Assembly: GCA_020433785.1 (NCBI GenBank)
Contig: JAGRCC010000915.1
Coordinates: 1 to 6,295, forward strand
Source: Anaerolineae bacterium
GTDB taxonomy: Bacteria > Chloroflexota > Anaerolineae > 4572-78 > J111
Length of the DNA: 6,295 nucleotides
Direction of reading: 5' to 3'
Part shown: piece by piece, positions 1-5,734 of the stretch
How positions within the stretch are numbered: position 1 is the first letter of the stretch
How the letters are laid out: the number at the start of each line of letters is the position of its first letter
Program-made: the position numbers and the translations under genes
Notes under the pieces: model-generated
Seen by the model: the letters and a program-made list of their open reading frames with translations, nothing else
Databases searched by the model: none
What the model was told of the DNA's origin: nothing

Positions 1-393
1 TCCCTGTTCGAAGCGGCCTTTGATATTTTGGGGCCTAAAGGCATGTTCATCCCCCTTCTGGCTCAAGTAGACGGGCAGAACATCGGCGCGGTTTTGCTAC
101 TGGCCTACAACGGCCGCCTGCTCGATTGGTACGCCGGCTCGGATCGGGATTTCTCGGCCTATTGCCCCGGCGAGCTGTTGATCTGGCATGCGCTGGAAAT
201 GGGCCAGCAGCAGGGGTATCACCTGTTTGATTTTGGCGGGGCCGGTAAACCCGACGAAGAGTACGGCCCCCGAGACTTTAAAGCCAAATTTGGTGGCAAT
301 CTGGTCAATTATGGCCGCAACATCTATGTTCACCAACCCACCTTACTGCGTTTGAGTAAACAAGGGTATGAGCTTTACCGGCGTTTTCTATAA
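1..393 (+). CDS. FemAB/GNAT-type acyltransferase, C-terminal part (5' truncated by window)
   Basis: The reading frame is open from base 1 and ends at TAA 391-393, leaving about 130 C-terminal residues of a protein that would normally be around 300-350 residues. What is seen: a GNAT-like strand/helix pattern with 'GAVLLLAYNGRLLDWYAGSD', then 'PGELLIWHALEMG', then 'FDFGGAGKPDEEYG' and 'FKAKFGGNLVNYGR'. The last two are typical of FemAB-like / BioF2-like acetyltransferases (Acetyltransf_6 type), in which the motif before 'FK.KFGG' closes the acyl-donor fold. Family members transfer amino acids from aminoacyl-tRNA to peptidoglycan precursors, or acyl groups to exopolysaccharide or lipid intermediates; the substrate here cannot be told. 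No signal peptide or membrane segment is visible in this part, so a cytoplasmic site is expected. A TTG at 28 is not the real start, because homologous-looking sequence continues upstream to the window edge. The next gene starts 17 nt downstream, suggesting co-transcription. Confidence 0.8.
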   Translation, partial: SLFEAAFDILGPKGMFIPLLAQVDGQNIGAVLLLAYNGRLLDWYAGSDRDFSAYCPGELLIWHALEMGQQQGYHLFDFGGAGKPDEEYGPRDFKAKFGGNLVNYGRNIYVHQPTLLRLSKQGYELYRRFL

Positions 394-410
394 CAACACA
401 GACGAACCTC

Positions 411-1679
411 ATGACACGACACCAGACCATTGATTTTTCGAAATTTACCAACCGTGCTGTAAATCTACTACAGCGTACCCATTCCCGGGCTAGGAGGCAT
501 GTTCAAAATGTCGTTTGGACGCCCTACTTGCAGCAAGCAACCGATACCAGCGTCAATGTGCTCTGGGCCACCCACACCGGCAGCCGACCGGCTGTCCAAT
601 ATGGCCTGGGCGCCAACGACCGAGTCACGGTCACCGGCTCCTCGCGTCGAATTGAGGCGCTCGATATGCAGTTGCATCGAGTCCAGCTGACCGGCTTGCA
701 GCCCGATACCCGCTACCACTACCAGATTTATGTGGATGATCGGCGGCTGCCAGTCCGTCAGCCGCTTTCATTTCAAACCGCGCCAGTACCCGGCAGCGAC
801 ACCCCCTTCACCTTTATTGCCTTTGGCGATTACGGTAATGGCTCCGCCGCCCAAAAACGCCTGCGTAATCAAATGCAGCGCGACTCGTTTCGCTTCGTGC
901 TAACCACCGGCGATAACAGCCAAGGCGAAGGCACTTACGAGCAGTTGGATCGGATGGTCTTTCAGGTTTACGACACCATTTTTAGCCAAGTCCCCGTTTT
1001 TCCGGCCCTGGGCAATCACGATTATCTGACCGACCAAGCGGCGCCGTATCTAAATGTTTTCGATGTCCCCCCCAACGCCTCCCCGGAAAAGAACTTAAAA
1101 CGATACTATTCGTTTATCTACGGTAATGCTCAATTTATCGTGTTGGATACCACCCCCTTAGTCAAAACCGACGATCCCGCTACATGTGACGCCATGCTGC
1201 ATTGGCTTCGTCAAAAACTGAGCCAACCCAGCCCGCTTTGGAAAATCGTCGTTTGCCATCATCCGCCCTACAACGCCGGCCATCATGGCGTCAATCCTCG
1301 CATAAAAACCCACTTGATCCCCATTTTTGAAGCGTATCAGGTTAACGTTGTGCTTAGCGGCCACCAACACAATTACCAAAGAAGCAAACCCCTCCGGCAA
1401 GGTCAGGTCACCACAATGGAAGACGGGGGCATTCTTTATATTGTCTCCGGTGCGGGCGCGGCCGCTTTACACCGGTGTGATAAGGCCGACTGGTTGGCCC
1501 GCGCAGTTGCCTCGGTTAAGCACGGCATCTATAACCGCTTCACCGTCGGGGGCGATACCATGACCATTGAAGCCGTCGATGATCAGGGCAACGTGGTCGA
1601 TATCTGCACCTTGAACAAATCCTCGGCCGCCGGTGCGCCGGCAACGGATAAAGAACGACGCTTCTTTTCGAAAGATTAA
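411..1679 (+). CDS. Purple-acid-phosphatase-like metallophosphoesterase with N-terminal fibronectin-III-like domain
   Basis: A 422-residue protein that should hydrolyse phosphate mono- or diesters at a two-metal centre; the substrate is unknown. Residues about 33-124 form a fibronectin-III-like domain ('VVWTPYLQQATDTSVNVLWA' ... 'LTGLQPDTRYHYQI'), as in the N-terminus of purple acid phosphatases. Residues about 131-395 are the calcineurin-like catalytic domain: GDYG (D140), GDNS (D168), GNHD (N202, H203), CHHPPY (H283), a following HH pair (291-292), and GHQH (H318, H320). In classical purple acid phosphatases the second motif is GDxxY, whose Tyr binds ferric iron. Here that position is Gln171, so a typical iron-tyrosinate centre is unlikely. 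The N-terminus is polar and basic with no hydrophobic core, so no signal peptide is apparent, although many relatives are secreted. ATG 411 is the first start codon after the in-frame stop at 369-371; no clear Shine-Dalgarno precedes it. The gene lies 17 nt after the acyltransferase and is followed by a strong terminator. Confidence 0.9.
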   Translation: MTRHQTIDFSKFTNRAVNLLQRTHSRARRHVQNVVWTPYLQQATDTSVNVLWATHTGSRPAVQYGLGANDRVTVTGSSRRIEALDMQLHRVQLTGLQPDTRYHYQIYVDDRRLPVRQPLSFQTAPVPGSDTPFTFIAFGDYGNGSAAQKRLRNQMQRDSFRFVLTTGDNSQGEGTYEQLDRMVFQVYDTIFSQVPVFPALGNHDYLTDQAAPYLNVFDVPPNASPEKNLKRYYSFIYGNAQFIVLDTTPLVKTDDPATCDAMLHWLRQKLSQPSPLWKIVVCHHPPYNAGHHGVNPRIKTHLIPIFEAYQVNVVLSGHQHNYQRSKPLRQGQVTTMEDGGILYIVSGAGAAALHRCDKADWLARAVASVKHGIYNRFTVGGDTMTIEAVDDQGNVVDICTLNKSSAAGAPATDKERRFFSKD

Positions 1680-1721
1680 GATTCCTCCAAGGTTTCGGAA
1701 CCCTAAGAGATTGTTGCTAAT

Positions 1722-1766
1722 AAAAGCCCAACCTACCCACTAGGGTAGGTACCGGGGCTTTTTTTG
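1722..1766 (+). terminator. Rho-independent terminator after the metallophosphoesterase gene
   Basis: An inner stem pairs ACCTACCC (1731-1738) with GGGTAGGT (1743-1750) around an ACTA loop. An outer stem pairs AAAAGCCC (1722-1729) with GGGCTTTT (1755-1762), separated by a small internal bulge, and a run of seven T (1759-1765) follows. It starts 43 nt after the stop codon at 1679 and fits as the end of the acyltransferase-phosphoesterase transcript. The A-rich 5' flank could also give weak termination on the minus strand. Confidence 0.85.
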
Positions 1767-1797
1767 CTCAAAAACAGGTGGTTTATACGGGCGTAAT

Positions 1798-1988
1798 GGC
1801 CCAATTTGCCTTGATCCCCGCAATTTATCCCGGCAAAAGTCGCGAGTCTTCTACGCTTCATTTCTAACTTTTTTCCTATAAACTAAGATTAGCAACACTA
1901 ACTTGGGCCTTAACAATCAAAACTGTCTCTTCGGTCTTTTTCCGAGCAACAGAAAAGATCAAAGCTAAAACATTCAGGCCCAATTTGC
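1798..1988 (+). repeat. Two 12-base direct repeats GGCCCAATTTGC, 179 bases apart
   Basis: GGCCCAATTTGC occurs at 1798-1809 and again at 1977-1988, where it forms most of the 5' arm of the terminator hairpin. The complementary element TTGGGCCT occurs at 1903-1910 and again in the hairpin's 3' arm at 2005-2012. The order is therefore arm, anti-arm, arm, anti-arm, which allows alternative pairings in RNA. Confidence 0.6.
1877..1882 (+). promoter_or_regulatory. Possible -10 element for the large secreted protein's transcript
   Basis: TATAAA matches a sigma-70 -10 box. The region 17 bases upstream (about 1854-1859, CGCTTC) is a poor -35 match, so this is tentative. If used, the transcript would start near 1889 and carry a leader of about 260 nt, including the anti-arm at 1903-1910 and the hairpin at 1976-2016. 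Confidence 0.22.
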
Positions 1989-2016
1989 AGCATAATCGCC
2001 AAAATTGGGCCTTTTT
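1976..2016 (+). terminator. Terminator or attenuator hairpin in the leader of the large secreted protein
   Basis: AGGCCCAATTT (1976-1986) pairs perfectly with AAATTGGGCCT (2002-2012): 11 uninterrupted base pairs with a 15-base loop, followed by a T run (2012-2016) and then further T-rich sequence. It faces the downstream gene, whose start is 131 bases further on. No gene ends just upstream, so it may act as an attenuator of the downstream gene rather than as the end of a transcription unit. An alternative partner for its 5' arm lies at 1903-1910. Confidence 0.7.
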
Positions 2017-2131
2017 GTTTTTGGCAAGAATTAACCAGGAAGGAGTTATATCGATACACCACACTCAAATACGTTTCCCCAGCCCCAAGCGTGTTGATGA
2101 CCTGTTGCTCGACATCTATAGCTTACTCAAC

Positions 2132-2137
2132 AAGGAG
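2132..2137 (+). promoter_or_regulatory. Ribosome binding site supporting the start at 2148
   Basis: AAGGAG lies 10 bases before ATG 2148. This favours 2148 over the in-frame ATG at 2199, which has no comparable Shine-Dalgarno although it would give a more conventional signal peptide. Between the site and the start is an ATG TAA pair (2139-2144), a start codon followed at once by a stop; it is only one base from the site and probably not used. Confidence 0.7.
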
Positions 2138-2147
2138 AATGTAAATC

Positions 2148-5100
2148 ATGGTCCTCGATTCTTCAACACTTTACTCAATATTAATATCCGCCAGCTTTAT
2201 GCGCAGAAACATTTACCAATTAATCCTGATCATAACCAATATCGTATTTATAATAAATAGCTTGCTCATACCCACTACCGCTCTGGCGATGGTCAACCCT
2301 ACGCCCGCCTCCGCTCAAACGGCCGGCCCGCTAGCCGTCACCGAGCCCCCCCGCGATGAGTTCGACTCGGCCCCGAGCGCGATCAATGTGCCGCTTAATC
2401 AAAGGCATCCGTACGCCGGCGCTTATCCGATCTGGTCGTGGTTTATAACGCCGCAGGATTTAGAAGGGAAATATTCCTTCTTGAAAGGGCAGCAGTTATT
2501 CGCCAAATGGACCGAACTAAAACCGGTTGAAAATAGCCCCTACCGCTGGGACATTCTGGACAATCGAGCTAAAGAACGGTTAGGTAACTCAACCAATAAA
2601 GTGCTCTATCTGCAAGTCAACGCCGAATGGCCGGATTGGGTCTATAAGCAGGTCGCCAAAGCCAACTTTACCGATAGAGGTATAAATCCGCCTCAATTCT
2701 GGGACCCGGTTTATATCAACATCTATTCCACTTTTATTAAAGATTTGGCCCAGCACATTGCCCAATCCAGTTACAAGGATAAGATTGTGCTGGTTCGGGC
2801 CCAATATAACGCCCTCAATCCGGAGTCGATCACCCCCTGGAATCACTTCAACTACACAGATTACCAGCCCACCGCTACCGGCCATCGACATGCGGTCAAC
2901 TTCACCACAGAAATTGGCAACGATTATGCCCGCCAGATTGTCGATGCCTACCTGAACGCCTTTAAGCCTTTAGGCATTACCGTTGTCAGCAAGCCGCATG
3001 GCAGCACCCAAAACGAGCGGCAGTTGGCCCAGGAATTTGTCAACAAGGACGCCGGTTTGTTCTTGACCAATAGTACCCCGAACCCTATCGCGCGCCAGGA
3101 AATGCTCCAATTTTCAAAAACGCAGGCGAAAACGCGCAGCTTTTCTGAGCCGTTTAATTCCGCCGAAGTGTATGATAATCCCTTACAATGGATTTACTGG
3201 CAAACCCTATCTGATCTTCACCAAGGCGTCGAATTTATCACCTACTACGGCGATGACGTGATTACCAACAAATACGCCGATATCCTCAAATTCGCCGACA
3301 AATACGCCGGCTGGTATCGCGAACCGGGCCGCTCACCGGGCGCTTGGGTGGCTTTTAGAGGCGTCAAAAACCCGACCGGGTCAATATGGGCCGGCGGTCA
3401 TCTGGAGGGGAACTACGAATACTTAATCACGCAAATCGAGCCGGACACCAGCGCCGACCTGTACGCCTACGCCGGCACGGGCAAAACCGATGAATTTAAC
3501 CTGAATCCTCAATCCAAACCGATCACCAATCTGGGCACGCGCAGCCAGAAAGAAGGCATCTGGGCCAGACGGACGAACCAACGCCCGATCTACCTCAATC
3601 TGAATGATACCTTTGCCTCCAGCTTGAACGGCAACATTGACATCCGCGTCGACTACTTCGATCAAGGCACCGACAGCTTCAAAGTAATTTACAAAGATCG
3701 AACCGGCCAGTTTCAAACCCAAACCGTTAAGAAAAGTAACAGCGGGCAGTGGAAAGAGATCACATTTATGGCCGCGTCCTACCAATTTAACAACAGCCTT
3801 GACCGCAGCGCCGATATTGTGCTCGACCCGGCCGGCGATGGCGACGATATTTTCCATATGGTCGAAATTACCCGCAACAGCATCACCACGCCCGATCCGA
3901 TTATTACGCCTACCGTACCCGCCCCCACCAACACCCCTCAGCCAACGAACACCCCGATACCCTTACCGACGAACGTGGCGATTTCATGCGAAAACCCCAC
4001 CATCTTGTTTATCGGTGAGACGCGCCCTCTACCCGCCCGCGACCAGGCCATAGCCGATCACCTTAGCAGCTTAGGCTATAGCCTCACCGTTCGCCACCAG
4101 ACCGAGACCAAAACCAGCGACGCTAATGGGCAAGATTTGATCCTCATCTCCGACTCGATCAACTCTCAAAACGTCTCTACCAAATTTCGCGATGTGACGG
4201 CGCCGGTTTTAACCTGGGAAGCCGGACTGTTTGATGATATGAGCATGGCCAGCCAGGGCGACTACGTCGACAACCAGACCCAAATCACCCTCACCAACGC
4301 CGCTCATCCGTTAGCCGCCGGCCTATCAGGGCAGGTCACCGGCGTTACCGCGCCTCGCCGCTTTTTCTGGGGTACTCCCGGCAGCAATGCCATCCAAATC
4401 GCCACCGTAGCCGGTGATAGCAGTAAGGTCTCTATCTTTGCCTATGAAACCGGGACACCAATGGTGGGCCTGACGGCTCCGGCTCGAAGAGTGGGCTTTT
4501 TCAACGGCGACGGCCCCAATTACACGGCCGAAAGCTGGCGGTTATTCGAGGCCGCTGTTAATTGGGCGCTCAACTGTGAAACCACTGCCCCGCTGCCCAC
4601 TAACACGCCATCTCCGGCCAACACCCCCACCCCGACCCCGGTCAGCACAGCGGTCATTCCATCAGAGGCCGGCACGCTCATGTTCGATACGCCTTCAAGT
4701 GTTAAATCCGGCGATACGTTTGCAGTGGCTGTTGTCGCCAAAGATCTGCCCGATGCCGGCCTATATGGCGTTCAGTTAGAAATCGATTACGATCCGGCCA
4801 TAGTCTCGGTCAGCCAGCTTAAACCCAGCCCCGATCTCCCGTTTGTCTTGCGCGATACGGTCGATAACAATACCGGCCAAATCACCTTTGTGGCCAGCCG
4901 CCAGGGGAATACAGCCGGACTTACCGGTGAGGTCACCTTATTCACCTTCCAAGCGACCGCGGCCGGAACAACCGGAACCATAACCTTTGGCATCAATCAA
5001 GCCAAAGTGAGCGATCCCCAAGCTCTACCCATTACGATGACCTCGGAAGAAGGGACCATTTCGGTCACAGAGGGCAACACCAACCCGACTCCCCAACCCA

Positions 5101-5672
5101 CCGACCAGCCGACGGCCATGCCCACGACCGCGCCGTCACCTGAACCCACCACCCAACCGTCTCCGCAACCCACCCTCGAACCCGAACCGACCGCCACCAC
5201 CCAACCAACCCCGCTGCCCACGACAGTCCCAACCATCACCACCATTTTTGGTCAAGTTATCCTGCCGGGCCGAACCAACAACAATTGGGCCAACGCCGTG
5301 GTCAGCCTGAGTGACGGCAGTTCCAGCGGCAACACCGACGCCTCAGGTAACTTTAGCCTGACTAATGTCACCGTCAGCGTGCCGGCCTCCATCACCGCCG
5401 ACGCACCCGGTTACCTGCCGGCGGCTTGCACCATCACTGCCATTTCGTCAGTCGAAACCGGCCTGGCCTCAGTTTCCTTGTTGAGTGGGGATATTAATAA
5501 TGATTTAGAGGTTGATATCGGCGATGCGACGGCGATCGGGGCGAGCTTTGGCCAAACCGGCACAGAATTAGCCGCGGACATTAACCTTGACACCGTCATT
5601 GACATTTTCGATCTGGTCTTGGTGGTCACCAACTTTGGCCAAACCGGACCGCAGGAGTGGATTTGTCAATAA
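2148..5672 (+). CDS. Exported multidomain glycoside-hydrolase-like protein with cohesin-like and dockerin-like modules
   Basis: A 1174-residue exported protein, probably acting on polysaccharide outside the cell. Signal peptide: MRRN at 18-21, hydrophobic core 23-46, possible cleavage after ALA (45-47) or ASA (54-56). Residues about 82-390 resemble a clan-A TIM barrel (GH42/GH5-like), with 'FAKWTELKPVENSPYRWDIL' near strand 2; E226 (in NPES) and E334 (in SFSEPF) are candidate catalytic acids, not proven. Residues about 391-576 form a beta-rich accessory module ending 'DDIFHMVEITR'. After a Pro/Thr linker, residues 610-810 resemble a ThuA or class I amidotransferase fold without an obvious catalytic Cys. 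A second linker leads to a cohesin-like domain (about 837-975; 'GLYGVQLEIDYDPAIVSV'), then a long linker, a carboxypeptidase-regulatory-like beta domain (about 1032-1112) and a paired dockerin-like module (1113-1170). There is no C-terminal membrane anchor or sorting motif. The exact glycoside hydrolase family and substrate are not determined. Confidence 0.88.
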   Translation: MVLDSSTLYSILISASFMRRNIYQLILIITNIVFIINSLLIPTTALAMVNPTPASAQTAGPLAVTEPPRDEFDSAPSAINVPLNQRHPYAGAYPIWSWFITPQDLEGKYSFLKGQQLFAKWTELKPVENSPYRWDILDNRAKERLGNSTNKVLYLQVNAEWPDWVYKQVAKANFTDRGINPPQFWDPVYINIYSTFIKDLAQHIAQSSYKDKIVLVRAQYNALNPESITPWNHFNYTDYQPTATGHRHAVNFTTEIGNDYARQIVDAYLNAFKPLGITVVSKPHGSTQNERQLAQEFVNKDAGLFLTNSTPNPIARQEMLQFSKTQAKTRSFSEPFNSAEVYDNPLQWIYWQTLSDLHQGVEFITYYGDDVITNKYADILKFADKYAGWYREPGRSPGAWVAFRGVKNPTGSIWAGGHLEGNYEYLITQIEPDTSADLYAYAGTGKTDEFNLNPQSKPITNLGTRSQKEGIWARRTNQRPIYLNLNDTFASSLNGNIDIRVDYFDQGTDSFKVIYKDRTGQFQTQTVKKSNSGQWKEITFMAASYQFNNSLDRSADIVLDPAGDGDDIFHMVEITRNSITTPDPIITPTVPAPTNTPQPTNTPIPLPTNVAISCENPTILFIGETRPLPARDQAIADHLSSLGYSLTVRHQTETKTSDANGQDLILISDSINSQNVSTKFRDVTAPVLTWEAGLFDDMSMASQGDYVDNQTQITLTNAAHPLAAGLSGQVTGVTAPRRFFWGTPGSNAIQIATVAGDSSKVSIFAYETGTPMVGLTAPARRVGFFNGDGPNYTAESWRLFEAAVNWALNCETTAPLPTNTPSPANTPTPTPVSTAVIPSEAGTLMFDTPSSVKSGDTFAVAVVAKDLPDAGLYGVQLEIDYDPAIVSVSQLKPSPDLPFVLRDTVDNNTGQITFVASRQGNTAGLTGEVTLFTFQATAAGTTGTITFGINQAKVSDPQALPITMTSEEGTISVTEGNTNPTPQPTDQPTAMPTTAPSPEPTTQPSPQPTLEPEPTATTQPTPLPTTVPTITTIFGQVILPGRTNNNWANAVVSLSDGSSSGNTDASGNFSLTNVTVSVPASITADAPGYLPAACTITAISSVETGLASVSLLSGDINNDLEVDIGDATAIGASFGQTGTELAADINLDTVIDIFDLVLVVTNFGQTGPQEWICQ
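2391..3317 (+). other. Glycoside-hydrolase-like TIM-barrel domain (residues about 82-390)
   Basis: The pattern runs 'YPIWSWFI', a strand-2 type 'W.ELKPVE..PYRWDILD', 'KVLYLQVNAEWPDWV', 'KIVLVRAQYNALNPES', 'GITVVSKPHG', 'TRSFSEPFN' and 'WIYWQTLSDLHQGVEFITYY'. This order of strand ends is that of a (beta/alpha)8 glycoside hydrolase of clan A. In that clan the acid/base Glu follows strand 4 and the nucleophile Glu follows strand 7. E226 and E334 are the nearest candidates, but strand 4 shows N-P-E rather than the usual N-E, so activity is uncertain. Confidence 0.6.
3975..4577 (+). other. ThuA / class I amidotransferase-like domain (residues about 610-810)
   Basis: Alternating strands and helices begin with 'PTILFIGETRPLPARDQAIA', continue through 'GQDLILISDSINS', 'APVLTWEAGLFDDM', 'HPLAAGLSG' and 'RRVGFFNGDG', and end with a helix 'LFEAAVNWAL'. 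This resembles the flavodoxin-like fold of ThuA and GATase1 proteins. The usual nucleophile-elbow Cys is absent, so a binding role is more likely than amidotransfer. C614 and C810 sit at the two ends of the domain. Confidence 0.5.
4656..5072 (+). other. Cohesin-like domain (residues about 837-975)
   Basis: The jelly-roll signature of cohesins is clear: 'SGDTFAVAVVAKDLPDAGLY', then 'GVQLEIDYDPAIVSV', 'GQITFVASRQGNTAGLTGEV', 'LFTFQATAAGTTGTITF'. The length of about 139 residues matches the family. Cohesins bind dockerin modules through calcium-dependent contacts; the partner of this one is unknown, but a dockerin-like module lies on the same chain. Confidence 0.8.
5484..5657 (+). other. Dockerin-type duplicated calcium-binding module (residues about 1113-1170)
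   Basis: There are two F-hand-like loops. Loop 1 has D1115, N1117, D1119, D1123 and D1126; loop 2 has D1144, N1146, D1148, D1152 and D1155. Both keep the acidic or Asn pattern at positions 1, 3, 5, 9 and 12 of dockerin loops, and each is followed by a helix and then FGQTG. At the DNA level CTTTGGCCAAACCGG is identical at 5546-5560 and 5633-5647, reflecting the internal duplication. The carboxypeptidase-regulatory-like domain before it resembles the X-module that often precedes dockerins. Confidence 0.78.
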
Positions 5673-5693
5673 CCTAATTATTGAGGATTGAAA

Positions 5694-5734
5694 AGAGGCC
5701 GGGAGTTAGCTAACCCTTACTACTCCCGGCCTCT
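5694..5734 (-). terminator. Convergent-gene terminator hairpin
   Basis: AGAGGCCGGGAG (5694-5705) pairs perfectly with CTCCCGGCCTCT (5723-5734), extendable by T5706-A5722 to 13 bp, with a loop of 15-17 bases. Read on the minus strand the stem is followed by a short T run (5694-5691), so it best serves the histidine kinase gene, whose stop codon (5733-5735) overlaps the stem. It may also stop plus-strand transcripts ending after 5672, but the plus strand lacks a T tract. Confidence 0.75.

Larger units (their letters stand above)
1680..2147 (+). other. Non-coding stretch between the phosphoesterase and the large secreted protein
   Basis: These 468 bases hold no convincing gene. They contain two terminator-type hairpins (1722-1766 and 1976-2016), a 12-base direct repeat (1798-1809 and 1977-1988), a copy of the second hairpin's 3' arm (1903-1910), weak promoter-like hexamers, and the ribosome binding site of the downstream gene (2132-2137). 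Besides TATAAA at 1877-1882, TTGGCA (2021-2026) and TTATAT (2046-2051) form a poor promoter candidate with an over-long 19-base spacer. A purine-rich AGGAAGGAG block at 2037-2045 looks like a Shine-Dalgarno but has no ATG, GTG or TTG at a usable distance. Composition is more AT-rich than in the flanking genes. I do not recognise a known riboswitch class. Confidence 0.6.
3876..5240 (+). repeat. Three Pro/Thr-rich linkers between domains (3876-3974, 4578-4655, 5073-5240)
   Basis: Low-complexity linkers encode residues 577-609, 811-836 and 976-1031, with repeated PTNTP, NTPTPTP and QPT/EPT units. They separate folded modules and are probably extended and flexible, possibly glycosylated. The coordinates given span all three; the sequence between them is the ThuA-like and cohesin-like domains. 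Such linkers are common in secreted Chloroflexota proteins. Confidence 0.85.

Noticed and set aside
499..690. ATG codons at 499 and 508 preceded by AGGAGG (492-497), opening a 63-codon frame.
   Set aside because: The frame lies inside the fibronectin-III-like region of the phosphoesterase, whose own frame shows clear family motifs; the short product is Ser/Pro/Arg-rich, as expected of an out-of-frame reading.
2037..2045. AGGAAGGAG block as the ribosome binding site of a small gene.
   Set aside because: No ATG, GTG or TTG follows within a usable distance, so no gene can be supported.
1985..2260. A 91-codon open frame on the plus strand overlapping the start of the large secreted protein gene.
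   Set aside because: It begins with TTG inside the terminator hairpin, has no ribosome binding site at a usable distance, overlaps the secreted-protein gene by 113 bases and resembles no family I know.
5073..5240. Repetitive sequence that could be taken for a CRISPR or tandem DNA repeat.
   Set aside because: The repeats are irregular Pro/Thr/Glu codon runs in frame within a linker; there is no constant repeat-spacer structure.
2199..5672. ATG at 2199 (residue 18) as the start of the secreted protein.
   Set aside because: It would give a tidier signal peptide (MRRN then a hydrophobic core), but there is no Shine-Dalgarno before it, whereas 2148 has AAGGAG at 10 bases. It remains possible.
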